Source of the DNA: Bacillus sp. UNC438CL73TsuS30
GTDB lineage: Bacteria > Bacillota > Bacilli > Bacillales > Cytobacillaceae
Direction of reading: 5' to 3'
DNA length: 64,000 bases
NCBI RefSeq assembly: GCF_000482325.1
Contig: NZ_AXVA01000011.1
Location: forward strand, 1 to 64,000
Shown here: positions 51,209-60,932 of the stretch, piece after piece
Position numbering within the stretch: the stretch's first letter is position 1
Layout of the letters: each line of letters opens with the position of its first letter
Position numbers and translations under genes: made by a program
The notes under the pieces: model-generated
Told to the model about the DNA's origin: nothing
Database searches by the model: none
What the model saw: only the letters and a program-made list of their open reading frames with translations

Positions 51209-52503
51209 CCAAAGCGAAAGTGAGTGATTTGCCCCCATTGCCTGCTCATTTCCCATATCTAATCAAAGCCATGGATCAATATTACGGTGTAGCTTCAAAT
51301 TTTGTGGATGAACCAATTATAAAGAAAGAGAAGGCACCCGAAGAAAAAAAGGAAAAAAAAAATCTTCGAATTCTCATTACCACCTTTTGGGACTATCACG
51401 TTATCGGAGGTTTGCAAAACTATATTGCCAATCTTAAAGACGGATTCGAAAAACTAGGGTATCGGGTAGATATTTTTTCACCAGAGGAGTTTCCGGTCGA
51501 AGAAACAAAAGGGATCTATTCCGAAATGCTAAATGATTTCAAAAAATTTTTTCGAAAGCGTTACGGCACTGTAAGCAAAAAAATCCTTCACAATATATGC
51601 AATCTTTCTCTTTATAAAATGATGCTAATGAATGTGGATTTCAGTAAATATGATATCATTCATGCCCAGGATCGGTTCACTTGCAATGTGCTAGGAACAA
51701 TAAAAGAGGCTTCTCAAAAACCGATTCTATTCACCCCACATGGATTTATGACTCATTCCAAACTAAAGTTTAATTTAATTGAAAAGGGGTCAATCGAAGA
51801 ACGTTATTTTTCCACTATTGACGAACAAGCGATTAAAAATGCAAGTCACATGATTATTCTTTGTGATGCCTTTCGACCGATTTTTAAAAAATTAGGGGCC
51901 GATAACAGCTGCATGACCACGGTTTACACAGGAATCGATTTTGAGGTTAAGGAATTTCAGAAGGAACAAAAAAAAATCATTATAACCTGTGTTTCACGCC
52001 TTCGTCCGCGTAAAGGGCATAAGTATTTATTCGAAGCGCTATCTCTTCTTAAAGACGATTTATATAATGTAGAGGTGCGGATTGTTGGTGATGGAGAGAT
52101 GCGAGAAGAGCTTGAAAATCAAATTAAGGAGCTTAAATTAAAGAATGTTTACTTTTTAGGGAGCAGAAACGATATACCCAAATTGCTTAGTCAATCCGAC
52201 ATATTCGTTCAGCCAACCCTTAGTGATACACTACCAATCTCGATTATTGAGGCAATGTTTGCTAGGCAGGCTATTCTGGCGACCAATGTGGGGGGAATAC
52301 CGGAAATCATTCAAGACAATGATACCGGACTTATTATTGAACCTGCTAATCCTAAGCAGCTAGCCGAAAAATTGTTATTACTCGTGCAGAATCAATTGTT
52401 AAGAGTAGTACTTGCTAAGCAAGCCAAGAATTTTGCTGATGAACAATTGACGGTCACCAATATGGTTAAAGAAATAGATAAAATCTACCGATCATTATTA
52501 TGA
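51199..52503 (+). CDS. Glycosyltransferase family 4 (GT-B)
   Basis: 434 aa. About 55-residue N-terminal extension, then LITTFWDYHVIGGLQNYIAN (acceptor domain), CVSRLRPRKGHKYLFEAL and the donor-binding SDIFVQPTLSDTLPISIIEAM. Retaining transferase using a nucleotide sugar. Overlaps both neighbours by a few bases; part of a five-gene cluster. Confidence 0.9.
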   Translation: MEMTKAKVSDLPPLPAHFPYLIKAMDQYYGVASNFVDEPIIKKEKAPEEKKEKKNLRILITTFWDYHVIGGLQNYIANLKDGFEKLGYRVDIFSPEEFPVEETKGIYSEMLNDFKKFFRKRYGTVSKKILHNICNLSLYKMMLMNVDFSKYDIIHAQDRFTCNVLGTIKEASQKPILFTPHGFMTHSKLKFNLIEKGSIEERYFSTIDEQAIKNASHMIILCDAFRPIFKKLGADNSCMTTVYTGIDFEVKEFQKEQKKIIITCVSRLRPRKGHKYLFEALSLLKDDLYNVEVRIVGDGEMREELENQIKELKLKNVYFLGSRNDIPKLLSQSDIFVQPTLSDTLPISIIEAMFARQAILATNVGGIPEIIQDNDTGLIIEPANPKQLAEKLLLLVQNQLLRVVLAKQAKNFADEQLTVTNMVKEIDKIYRSLL

Positions 52504-52517
52504 AAGGAGAAGAATCC

Positions 52518-53696
52518 ATGCGAAATGACATTCCTGCTGTTGTATTAGATTTGAGTGCAACGGGTATTGGTATCGTTCGGAGTCTTGCAAAACAAGGAAT
52601 TCAGGTTTATGCGTATGATACGGAGGGAAAATATAAAATTGGTAAAACTCGATATGCCCGCTGTGGTATATGTCCAAGTCCTGTTTCGGAGGAAGCTGAT
52701 CTGCTGAAATTTTTAGCCAATTTGTCACGAAACCTGGGCAAAAAAGCAGTCTTGTATGCTGGTTCCGACGATTTTGTCTATTTTATATCTAAAAATAGAT
52801 ACGTCTTATCACAATACTATAAATTTCTGCTGCCAGAACATTCACTCGTTGAAGCAGTCCTAGATAAACGATTAACGTATGAACTAGCCGTCCAATCAAA
52901 CCTCCCCTGTCCTAAAACCTTCACGATCCAGGATGAAGAGCAATTAATGCAAATCATCGACCAAATTACATTCCCTTGTATATTAAAGCCCGTTCGTTCT
53001 TCCTATTTTCGTTCACAAATTGATAACCGATTGTATAAAAAAGCGATTGTAGTGCAGCATGCCTCCAAACTATGGGAGGAGTATCTTTTTTACCGTTCCT
53101 TTGGGGAGTTAATGATTCAGGAGATCATTCCTGGAGAGGATAATAGCATTTATTCTATTAAAACGTTTTTTGATGATCAAATGAACTTAATTGGGTTATG
53201 GATGAACCAAAAATTACACCAATTTCCTCCGCACTATGGATCCTCCGCCCTTGTTCTAAGTAAACGAAACGAAGAAGTCATTCAGACAGCTATACCTTTT
53301 CTCAAAAAAATACAGTTTAAAGGCTTAGCGATTGCTGAGTTTAAAAGAGATCCAAGAGATGGTCAATTAAAATTTATTGAAATCAATCCAAGAATTGGAC
53401 TAACCCAAGCATTATCGAGTTCTGTAGGTGTTAATTTGGCCTACTTGTACTATTTATCGCTTACCGACCAAAATCCATCTCCTGTTCTAAAACAAAAAGA
53501 AGGAATAAAGTGGGTTTATTTCGTCCGAGATTTCCTATCCTTCCGTCAAAATAAAAGAAATGGTGAGATAACGTTCTTTGGGTGGATGAAAAGTCTGTCC
53601 GGAAAGAAGGTAGAGGCCTTATTTTCCTTGTATGATCCACTTCCTTTTATTCGTAGTTTTATTTCCCACATTCGAAACCTATGGGGAAGACGCTGA
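52518..53696 (+). CDS. ATP-grasp carboxylate-amine ligase family protein
   Basis: 392 aa from ATG 52518 (AAAGGAGAAG 6 nt upstream). ATP-grasp pattern: FPCILKPVRSSYF (Lys), LMIQEIIPGEDNSIYS, IAEFKRDPRDGQLKFIEINP (Mg-binding Glu/Asn). Resembles ligases that modify carbohydrate or peptide precursors. Product unknown. Confidence 0.85.
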   Translation: MRNDIPAVVLDLSATGIGIVRSLAKQGIQVYAYDTEGKYKIGKTRYARCGICPSPVSEEADLLKFLANLSRNLGKKAVLYAGSDDFVYFISKNRYVLSQYYKFLLPEHSLVEAVLDKRLTYELAVQSNLPCPKTFTIQDEEQLMQIIDQITFPCILKPVRSSYFRSQIDNRLYKKAIVVQHASKLWEEYLFYRSFGELMIQEIIPGEDNSIYSIKTFFDDQMNLIGLWMNQKLHQFPPHYGSSALVLSKRNEEVIQTAIPFLKKIQFKGLAIAEFKRDPRDGQLKFIEINPRIGLTQALSSSVGVNLAYLYYLSLTDQNPSPVLKQKEGIKWVYFVRDFLSFRQNKRNGEITFFGWMKSLSGKKVEALFSLYDPLPFIRSFISHIRNLWGRR

Positions 53697-53727
53697 AAAA
53701 TCTAATCGTTAAAGGGGTAACGTACCA

Positions 53728-54798
53728 TTGAACCTTCTAGAAGAAGTTGTGCTCCAATGGCAGGAATTCAAATGGGATAAAAAATTATCAAAAGCATTTG
53801 GTAAACCGGTCGATTTAATACAAGATCAAATTGAAAACCTAAAGAATTCACGGGAAAAGACAAGTATTTGGAAGCTGGTAATGACAGATGGTTCTAAGTA
53901 CTTTCCAATTGTTCTAAAAATCTTCAAATTGCCGCTAAATGAAAATCATAGGGTAGAAATCAATATGTATACAAAGGCTTATCCTGTTTACCATGAATAT
54001 ATGCCTAAATTGTACTGGCTTGAACCAAATGAAAGTAGTAAAGAAATATGGATGGTTACTGAATTTGTTAATCCGCTAAGGGGACAAATAAAACTTGCCC
54101 CACATCATTTGGAACGAATTATTCCTACAATCGCAAAATTTCATGCCCAAACCTTTGGAAATCGATTTTTGCAGCACTCAGACCTGATTGATATTCCTTT
54201 GCCCCAATTTGATTCGCCAGATAAAAGAAAAGAGACAAAGGAATATTTGGAGAAAACGAGAAAGTACCTCGATCAAGCAATGATCGACCCAATATTAAAA
54301 GAATTAGTTGAACCAAAATATGATGCCATTCAAAAAATACTAAATAAAGGTCCTCTTTTCTTCCCAGAAATTATCGAAACCGGACAGTGTCTTATTCATG
54401 GTGATCTCCACGTTCATAATATTTGTTGTAAAAACGCAAGTGACGACGGAAAATGGGATATTCAATTAATCGATTGGGAGTCAGTAAAATACGCGCCATG
54501 CTGGTATGATCTGGTGATTCTTGTTGAATTATTAATTGATTTTCGCTGGGATTGGCAAAAAAAGGAGGAGGAAATCCGAACTCGTTGCGTACGATTATAT
54601 GTTGAGGAAATGAAAAAGCATGGAATCTTTTTTAAGGAAGATCCAGTAATTCTTTTAAAAAAGGCGTATTTGCAAAGAACGTTAGAAAAAAAACTGGCAA
54701 AACATTTGCAAAGAGCTTTAAACGGAAAAAAGAGTGCGCTTTTAAAAAGATATCTGGAGAAAGTAGTGGTTTGGGGAGAAGAACTTGGCTTAGTTTAA
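53728..54798 (+). CDS. APH/CotS-like phosphotransferase
   Basis: 356 aa, TTG start (AAAGGGG 11 nt upstream). Kinase-like fold: catalytic loop LIHGDLHVHNICC and metal site IQLIDWESVKYAP. Related to aminoglycoside/choline kinases and to spore-coat CotS proteins. In the glycan cluster it may phosphorylate a sugar or lipid head. Confidence 0.8.
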   Translation: MNLLEEVVLQWQEFKWDKKLSKAFGKPVDLIQDQIENLKNSREKTSIWKLVMTDGSKYFPIVLKIFKLPLNENHRVEINMYTKAYPVYHEYMPKLYWLEPNESSKEIWMVTEFVNPLRGQIKLAPHHLERIIPTIAKFHAQTFGNRFLQHSDLIDIPLPQFDSPDKRKETKEYLEKTRKYLDQAMIDPILKELVEPKYDAIQKILNKGPLFFPEIIETGQCLIHGDLHVHNICCKNASDDGKWDIQLIDWESVKYAPCWYDLVILVELLIDFRWDWQKKEEEIRTRCVRLYVEEMKKHGIFFKEDPVILLKKAYLQRTLEKKLAKHLQRALNGKKSALLKRYLEKVVVWGEELGLV

Positions 54799-54880
54799 TT
54801 GCCCAAAAGTCCGCTTCTATCATGTTGACATTACCTCACCGCAAATAGAAGCAGTCTTTGAAAAGAAGAGGGGATAAGAA

Positions 54881-55450
54881 TTGAACAATTTTAAGAAAAT
54901 TGTTTCTAGAAACAATGGGTGGGTTTATATTGAAGACCTAATCGATTATAAAAAAATTGGGAAGGGGAGTGACGGGTCTATTTTTCAACTTACCCCTGAG
55001 AAATGTATAAAAATCTTTGAGAAGGAAGAAACGTGTAGAAATGAATTAGAAGCCTACCAGGCAGGAAAATCGTCTTCCGTTATTCCGACGCTTTATGAGT
55101 ATGGTCGTAACTATATTGTGATCGAGTTTATTAACGGACCATCTCTCAGACATTATCTAAAAAAAGAAAACCAGCTATCCGAATCAACCGCCCAAAAACT
55201 TTTAGTGATGCTGGATGAATTCAAAGGAATTGGTTTTACTCGACTTGACACGCAAATTCGTCATATTTTCATCAATGAATTAAGGGAAATAAAGGTAATT
55301 GATCATAAAAGAGCATTTAATAGAAAAACGAATATCCCTGTAAGATTGCTAAAGGATTTAAGTAAAATTGGATATTTAGATGAATTTTTGAAGTATGTAA
55401 AAATTTTTCGTCCGTCTCTTTACAAAGAATGGAAGGACCTAACCGACTGA
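54881..55450 (+). CDS. YrzF-like small serine/threonine kinase
   Basis: 189 aa, TTG start after GAGGGG. Glycine loop IGKGSDGSIFQL, Lys in CIKIFEKEE, hinge VIEFINGPSLRHYL, then RLDTQIRHIFIN and VIDHKRAF in place of HRD and DFG. Short bacterial kinases of this type (YrzF, YbdM) occur in Bacillus. Between it and the APH gene a hairpin GCTTCTAT / ATAGAAGC (about 54811-54852) suggests separate control. Confidence 0.75.
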   Translation: MNNFKKIVSRNNGWVYIEDLIDYKKIGKGSDGSIFQLTPEKCIKIFEKEETCRNELEAYQAGKSSSVIPTLYEYGRNYIVIEFINGPSLRHYLKKENQLSESTAQKLLVMLDEFKGIGFTRLDTQIRHIFINELREIKVIDHKRAFNRKTNIPVRLLKDLSKIGYLDEFLKYVKIFRPSLYKEWKDLTD

Positions 55451-56024
55451 GGCTCTGTCTTATCACAAGTATGTTTTCAAGGATGGGTGGAATCTAGTAT
55501 ATTGTTTCTTTTACAAAAGCTTATTAACAAAATCCAAGGATTTCATTGAAAATTGCTTAATTGAAGGAAAAAATATAAAGTGCACTTTGTGGTTTAACTA
55601 CATTTAATATCAGTTGTTAACTTTTGGCATGGGAAAATTTATAACTGAGTTTGTAAAGAGATGTAGTTAAACTATAGGGTGTAAGAGTTAAAGAAAGTGA
55701 TCGCTGTGGCGGTCCTTTTTCTTGTTGCACTAACTGGATAGTTCAAAGACTTTTATTAATGAGATTACTGGTTAAACAAGTTATTAGGGTAATATAGTAT
55801 TTTCATATAATTCTAAAAATTTAAAAATATCATTTACATAAATTTTTAAGTGTGCTATATTCTGAAGAGTGTATAACAGTTTTACACACAACCGTAGTAT
55901 AAATGTATCGTTAAGAGTCATGAAGGGAGGATTAGCAGGCATTATTAAGGATTATATCTCCTAAAAAGTATATATCGTTAAATTAGTGAAACTTTTTAAA
56001 ATTGTTATAAAATGAGGTGAGAGG
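55451..56024. other. Intergenic region with nested inverted repeats
   Basis: 574 bp without a supported gene. AAAGTGCACTTT (55577-55588) is a 12-bp palindrome; GTTTAACTACAT (55592-55603) and ATGTAGTTAAAC (55661-55672) are perfect 12-bp arms 57 nt apart; a terminator GATCGC-tgtg-GCGGTC with CTTTTT stands at 55699-55720. The rest is A/T-rich leader of the symporter operon. Confidence 0.5.
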
Positions 56025-56366
56025 ATGCAACAAAAAATTCAAGAACTGCCTTTTCAAAAAAATATCTCTTACGAAGAATTAATTCAAACGAAAGAATTCA
56101 AAGAATTGGTCAAAAGGAAAAAAACATTTATCCTCCCAACAACAATCTTTTTTCTTATCTTTTATTTTACACTACCTTTATTAGCTGCCTACACGAAGGT
56201 CCTGCACACAGAAATTATTGGACCGATTACAGGTGCATGGATTTTTGCCGGATTACAATTCTTACTAGTCTGGGTATGCGGTTTTATTTATGTTAAAAAA
56301 TCAGAAAAATATGACAATTTAGCGGAAGCTATTTTACATAAATATCGAGGGGAGCTTAGTGGATGA
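56025..56366 (+). CDS. ywcB: DUF485 membrane protein (YwcB/YjcH-like)
   Basis: 113 aa, two TM helices (about 40-60 and 75-95) with FFLIFYFTLPLLAAYTKVL. GTGAGAGG before ATG. DUF485 proteins accompany ActP-type acetate symporters; 4-nt overlap with the next gene. Confidence 0.88.
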   Translation: MQQKIQELPFQKNISYEELIQTKEFKELVKRKKTFILPTTIFFLIFYFTLPLLAAYTKVLHTEIIGPITGAWIFAGLQFLLVWVCGFIYVKKSEKYDNLAEAILHKYRGELSG

Positions 56367-57916
56367 GTACACTTTCAATCTTGCTATTTATCGGAATTAT
56401 TGCATTAACATTGGCCATTACTTATTTCTCTTCAAAGAAAACCAAAAGTACCAGTGATTTTTACACAGCTGGAGGAGGACTTACTGCAACACAAAATGGC
56501 CTAGCCATAGCTGGGGATTTTATGTCGGCAGCATCCTTTTTAGGAATAACCGGAGCGATTTCCTTAATTGGATTTGATGGATTTTATATGAGTATTGGAA
56601 ATCTATTGGGTTTTCTTTTCTTGCTTTATTTAGTTGCGGAACCGATGCGCAATTTAGGAAAATACACATTGGCCGATATGATTACCGCACGTTTTAAATC
56701 CAATAAGGTTCGTGGTACGGCAGCAGCTAGTACCCTCGTTATTTCAATTTTTTATATGATTGCCCAATTGGTCGGCGGCGGCGGACTGATTAGTTTAATG
56801 CTGGGGATTGATTACTGGCTTGCAGTCGTGATTGTTGGAGTCTTAATGACTATATATGTCATTTTCGGCGGGATGACAGCAACGAGCTGGGTGCAAATTA
56901 CAAAGGCCGTGCTTTTGCTTGGAGGCTCGTTGGTGTTAACCTTATTAGTATTTGCAAAGTTTGACTTCAGCATCATTCAAATGTTCCATCATATTAAATC
57001 AGCCAGTCCATTTGGTGCGGAATTGGCGAATCCGGGAAATAAATACAGTAATGGATTGGACATGATCTCTCTTAACATGGCACTTGTCCTTGGAGTCGCA
57101 GGGCTACCACATCTGCTGATTCGCTTTTTTACTGTAAAAGATGCAGCAACGGCAAGAAAATCGGTGGTTTATTCCACTTGGATTATTGGAGCGTTCTTTC
57201 TAATGGTTGTCTTCCTCGGATTTGGTGCAACAGTTTTTGTCGGCTGGGACAAAATTGTGGCCGCTAATCCTGCGGGGAATTTGGCCGCGCCAATGTTAGC
57301 GCTTTCTGTAGGTGGAGACTTTCTATTCGCTTTCATTTCAGCTGTTGCTTTTGCAACCATTCTTGCCGTTGTATCGGCTCTTGTTTTAACGTCTGCCTCC
57401 GCTTTTGCGCATGATATTTATGGACAAATTATTAAAAAGGGAAAAATAACCGAGAAGCAACAAATGAAAGTAGCCCGTATTTCTTCTATTATTGTAGCAC
57501 TTGCCTCCATTCTTTTAGCATTAGTTGCAAAGAATTTAAATGTTGCGTTTTTATCCGTGCTGGCCTTAGGAATTGCGGCAAGCGCCAACCTGCCTGTCAT
57601 GTTATGTACAATCTACTGGAGGCGATTTAATCAGACGGGTGCCGTAACAGGAATGGTAGTTGGATTAATTAGTTCGGTTGTGCTTGTTTTGTTAAGCCCA
57701 AATGTTTGGAACCCCGAAGCGGGAAAGGCGATTTTAACAGGAGCTCCGTTATTTCCATTAGCAAATCCGACGATTTTTACCGTTCCACTTGGTTTTATTG
57801 GTGCATATTTAGGAACCGTCTTATCATCTAGGAAGAAAACGGAAAAAGGATCCTTTGAAGAAGTGTTATTTAAATCAAACACTGGATTTGGAATTAGCGT
57901 ACCAAAAGAACATTAA
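56363..57916 (+). CDS. ywcA: Cation:acetate symporter (ActP/YwcA-like, SSS family)
   Basis: 517 aa, about 13 TM helices. DFYTAGGGLTATQNGLAIAG and DFMSAASFLGITG are signature stretches of ActP; VTKVLLLG, LPHLLIRFFTV also fit. Sodium-coupled uptake of acetate or other short acids (pyruvate, propionate). Translationally coupled to the DUF485 partner. Terminator at 57991. Confidence 0.9.
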   Translation: MSTLSILLFIGIIALTLAITYFSSKKTKSTSDFYTAGGGLTATQNGLAIAGDFMSAASFLGITGAISLIGFDGFYMSIGNLLGFLFLLYLVAEPMRNLGKYTLADMITARFKSNKVRGTAAASTLVISIFYMIAQLVGGGGLISLMLGIDYWLAVVIVGVLMTIYVIFGGMTATSWVQITKAVLLLGGSLVLTLLVFAKFDFSIIQMFHHIKSASPFGAELANPGNKYSNGLDMISLNMALVLGVAGLPHLLIRFFTVKDAATARKSVVYSTWIIGAFFLMVVFLGFGATVFVGWDKIVAANPAGNLAAPMLALSVGGDFLFAFISAVAFATILAVVSALVLTSASAFAHDIYGQIIKKGKITEKQQMKVARISSIIVALASILLALVAKNLNVAFLSVLALGIAASANLPVMLCTIYWRRFNQTGAVTGMVVGLISSVVLVLLSPNVWNPEAGKAILTGAPLFPLANPTIFTVPLGFIGAYLGTVLSSRKKTEKGSFEEVLFKSNTGFGISVPKEH

Positions 57917-57990
57917 AGGTTAAATAGACTAAAGGTGCGTTAGTTAAATAAGAAGAATAGTGAATATTTTCAACAATTGGGTATGTTACT

Positions 57991-58024
57991 TTAACAGCCG
58001 GCTGCTATAGCCGGCTGTTTGATT
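57991..58024 (+). terminator. Terminator of the ywcBA operon
   Basis: AACAGCCGGCT-gctat-AGCCGGCTGTTTGATT. Confidence 0.8.
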
Positions 58025-58143
58025 CTCCAACATAAGGTGCAGGTAAATTAAATAAGGTCACCACTAAGATTGAAGGTCTTTAGCATCTTAGTTTCTTAAT
58101 GAAGTAAATGTCTTAACTGTTCGGCATTTCTTTTAAACTAACA

Positions 58144-58241
58144 ATGGGGGTGCTGCGGCTTCCCTTAGTTCAATTATCGAAGTTAAGAATGAGGAACAAG
58201 TCCCAAAACATATCGCAGAAGATCCCGCCGTTATCACATAA
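58144..58241 (+). pseudogene. Coding-like remnant, unidentified
   Basis: Frame NNGGAAASLSSIIEVKNEE then QVPKHIAEDPAVIT and TAA, without start or ribosome site; looks like the C-terminal part of a lost gene. Not recognised. Confidence 0.25.
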
Positions 58242-58292
58242 AAATGACATGATTGTAGGCTTTTTTTCATACAATATTTTTGGGGTGGAAAA

Positions 58293-58733
58293 ATGCCAAG
58301 AGTAAATTACCGAAGCTCAGATGTTGATGTAATGGCAAGGATGATGAGAGCAGAAGCCGAAGGTGAAGGAAAACAGGGAATGTTATATGTTGGAAATGTA
58401 ATTGTGAATCGTCTTGCAGCAAATTGTTTAGATTTTAAAGGTTTAAGAACAGTTCCCCAAGTTATTTTTCAAGTACAAGGAGGAAATTTTTCCTTTGAAG
58501 CCGTTCAAAAAGGGAATGTTTTTTATCAAAGATCAAGAACTGCTGAAAGAAGATTAGCAAAACAGAATTTGGATTATTGGAGAGATCACCCAGCGAAATA
58601 TGCCCTATGGTATTTTAATCCACATGCTCCATGCCCTCCAACATGGTACGATCAACCTCAATCTGGTCAATTTAAACAACATTGTTTTTATGAACCAAAA
58701 GCTGGAACATGTGATAGTGTATATAGCGGTTAA
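58293..58733 (+). CDS. cwlJ: Spore cell wall hydrolase CwlJ
   Basis: 146 aa, only the Hydrolase_2 domain and no signal peptide, as in CwlJ. ARMMRAEAEGEGKQGMLYVG holds the catalytic acid; then VIVNRLAANC, FSFEAVQKGN, YFNPHAPCP and Cys-rich C-terminus. A germination-specific cortex lytic enzyme located in the coat and triggered by Ca-DPA. Own terminator. Confidence 0.92.
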   Translation: MPRVNYRSSDVDVMARMMRAEAEGEGKQGMLYVGNVIVNRLAANCLDFKGLRTVPQVIFQVQGGNFSFEAVQKGNVFYQRSRTAERRLAKQNLDYWRDHPAKYALWYFNPHAPCPPTWYDQPQSGQFKQHCFYEPKAGTCDSVYSG

Positions 58734-58760
58734 GCTTACTCTTGAGTAAGCTTTTTTTCA
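58733..58760 (+). terminator. cwlJ terminator
   Basis: AGCTTACTC-tt-GAGTAAGCT then TTTTTT. Confidence 0.75.
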
Positions 58761-58852
58761 TGGTTAAAATATATACATAATAAAAATTTACTAGTCACTT
58801 AAGATTTTTTGTGTAATAAAATTACTATGAAATTCTGGCAAGGGGGTAAATA

Positions 58853-59692
58853 ATGGAATTTTTAAAAGGATATAGAGAAAATGCGGCACTTAGGAATAGC
58901 TTCAATGAGTTGGCAATGAAAACCTTTGGGATTGAATTTGAGGATTGGTACCAGGAGGGTTATTGGACGGATAAATACATACCCTATTCACTGGTTGATC
59001 ATGAGAAAGTGATTGCCAATGTTTCTGTTAACCTGCTTGAGTTGGATATTGTTGGCCAGAGGGTACCAGCTATTCAAATTGGTACCGTCATGACGGACAA
59101 AGAGTATCGAAATTGCGGGTATTCGAGGCTGCTCTTGGAAAAAGTAATCGAAGACTATAATCATATTGAAGTTATGTATTTATTTGCGAACGACACAGTC
59201 CTCGACTTTTATCCCAAATTCGGTTTTGCAAGAATGGAAGAAACCCTGTTTAGTTTAGAAGTTCAGCCCAACAGCAACACTTTTCCTACTAAAATCCGAG
59301 ATTTAAAGTTTATTTATGAAGCCGCTGCAAAAAGAAAACCAGTTGATCAATTCGGAACAGCGGGAACTGAAGAATTGCTGATTTTTTATGCTATGAAGGT
59401 GTTTACAGAGGATATTTACTATCTTGAACAGGAACAGGCTCTTGTTATTTGCCAGCATGAGGGGGATACACTACACCTGTATGATGTCCTCTCCGATCGC
59501 GATTTAAATCTACTACATGTAATCAGCCGTTTGAGCAATGATGAAACTACAAAAGTCGTCTTTCACTATACCCCTGAAATCGCTGAGGTTCAAAGGGGAG
59601 AATGCCAAGGAGGGAATGCCCTGTTTGTCAGAAATACTGGCAATATCAGATTTCCTAAACACTTTAAACACCCAATCACCTCACAGGCGTAA
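58853..59692 (+). CDS. GNAT-family N-acetyltransferase
   Basis: 279 aa: GNAT fold at the N-terminus with VPAIQIGTVMTDKEYRNCGYSR (acetyl-CoA P-loop region, R-x2-G-x-S/G) and LFANDTVLDFYPKFGFAR, followed by a second, less clear domain. Eis-like arrangement. Substrate unknown. AAGGGGG before ATG. Confidence 0.85.
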   Translation: MEFLKGYRENAALRNSFNELAMKTFGIEFEDWYQEGYWTDKYIPYSLVDHEKVIANVSVNLLELDIVGQRVPAIQIGTVMTDKEYRNCGYSRLLLEKVIEDYNHIEVMYLFANDTVLDFYPKFGFARMEETLFSLEVQPNSNTFPTKIRDLKFIYEAAAKRKPVDQFGTAGTEELLIFYAMKVFTEDIYYLEQEQALVICQHEGDTLHLYDVLSDRDLNLLHVISRLSNDETTKVVFHYTPEIAEVQRGECQGGNALFVRNTGNIRFPKHFKHPITSQA

Positions 59693-59697
59693 GACCT

Positions 59698-59727
59698 AGG
59701 GGACGGTTCTTGTGGCTTTTTTATTTC
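59698..59727. repeat. REP-like element, family A half copy
   Basis: CTAGGGGACGGTTCTTGTGGCTTTT: left arm only, just after the GNAT stop; right arm missing. Confidence 0.65.
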
Positions 59728-59844
59728 TAAAAATGCTTTAGCAGTCTATGGACCGAACAGGCAGTAATAAAACTTCCACCAATTGGAATAATATACATCA
59801 TTTTGAAACATACTTTAAAAAATGATGTAAAATGGGGGTTTGAG

Positions 59845-60861
59845 GTGTTTATTGTTAAAGAACCGTTAAGCTCATCTGAATTAGGGACACTCTGGCTTAC
59901 ATACCAAGAAAAAACAATGATCCTAAGAATTTTTGAATACTTTTTAGAAAAATCAGATGACCAAGAAGCTAAAAATATCATGGGTATGTTGTGGCAAGAA
60001 TTGGATTATTATGTAGAGCTGATAAAAGGTGTTTTTGAAAGTGAAGGTGCAGTTGTACCTATAGGATTTACAAAAGAGGATGTCAACTTAGAAGCACCTA
60101 ATTTATTTGATCACGGATTCGACATTATGTTCCTTCGCATCCTAAAAGAAATCAGCTTGGGCATGTATACCATTAATATGAATATGGCGTACCGAATAGA
60201 TGTAATGACCATCTATGAAGGTCTGACTACAGTGACTCAAAAATGTTATAAATTGGCAACGGTGTATTTGCTGAAAAAAGGGATTCTTACACATCCTCCA
60301 ACTATTACCATGCCAAAAAGAACTGAATTCATTGAGAGTAAACGCTATATGAGTGGGTATAAACCATTTAGTGAAAAAAGGTCATTAAATGCTATTGAAT
60401 TAGGTTTTCTTCATTATGGTATTGAAACGAATAACATTGGAATGCAACTTATTACTGGATTTGCCCAATGTGCAAAGAACAAAGAGGTTAGACAATATTT
60501 TGAAAAAGGGAAAGAACTTGCCAAAAAGCATATAAAAACATATCAAGATTTACTTTTAGAAAATAATATTCAGTTTTCGGCTACGACAGGAAGTACGGTA
60601 ACGACTTCAACAGTTGCTCCCTTTTCAGACAAACTCATGATGTTTTGTATCGACTTACTGAATGGGTTCTGCATTGTTGGGGGAAGTTTCGGAACCTTTT
60701 TCACCTTAAGAAATGATATTTCTTTAAAAACCGCATTACTTGCCAAAGATGTGTATTTTTATGGTCAAGAAGGGCTTGAAATTATGTTTAAACACGGATG
60801 GTATGAAGAACCGCCACAAACAGAAGATCGAAATCATTTAATAAATAGAAATGATTCATAA
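59845..60861 (+). CDS. DUF3231 family protein
   Basis: 338 aa from GTG 59845 (GGGGGTTTGAG upstream). Two repeated helical bundle halves (about 8-165, 175-335): SSSELGTLWLTYQEKTMILR then SLNAIELGFLHYGIETNNIGMQ. DUF3231 proteins are ferritin-like/CotF-like helical proteins of spore formers. A homologue lies at 61958 on the other strand (about 40% by eye). Confidence 0.8.
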   Translation: MFIVKEPLSSSELGTLWLTYQEKTMILRIFEYFLEKSDDQEAKNIMGMLWQELDYYVELIKGVFESEGAVVPIGFTKEDVNLEAPNLFDHGFDIMFLRILKEISLGMYTINMNMAYRIDVMTIYEGLTTVTQKCYKLATVYLLKKGILTHPPTITMPKRTEFIESKRYMSGYKPFSEKRSLNAIELGFLHYGIETNNIGMQLITGFAQCAKNKEVRQYFEKGKELAKKHIKTYQDLLLENNIQFSATTGSTVTTSTVAPFSDKLMMFCIDLLNGFCIVGGSFGTFFTLRNDISLKTALLAKDVYFYGQEGLEIMFKHGWYEEPPQTEDRNHLINRNDS

Positions 60862-60887
60862 ATAAAGGTCATCGGACAGATACTAAC

Positions 60888-60911
60888 ATTAGTGTTAAAT
60901 TTAACACTAAT
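60888..60911. promoter_or_regulatory. 24-bp perfect palindrome
   Basis: ATTAGTGTTAAA followed by its exact reverse complement TTTAACACTAAT; 27 nt after the DUF3231 stop and 22 nt before the next small ORF. Could be a hairpin without T tract or a dimeric operator. Confidence 0.55.
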
Positions 60912-60932
60912 TTTCAATGTGGAGGATATACG

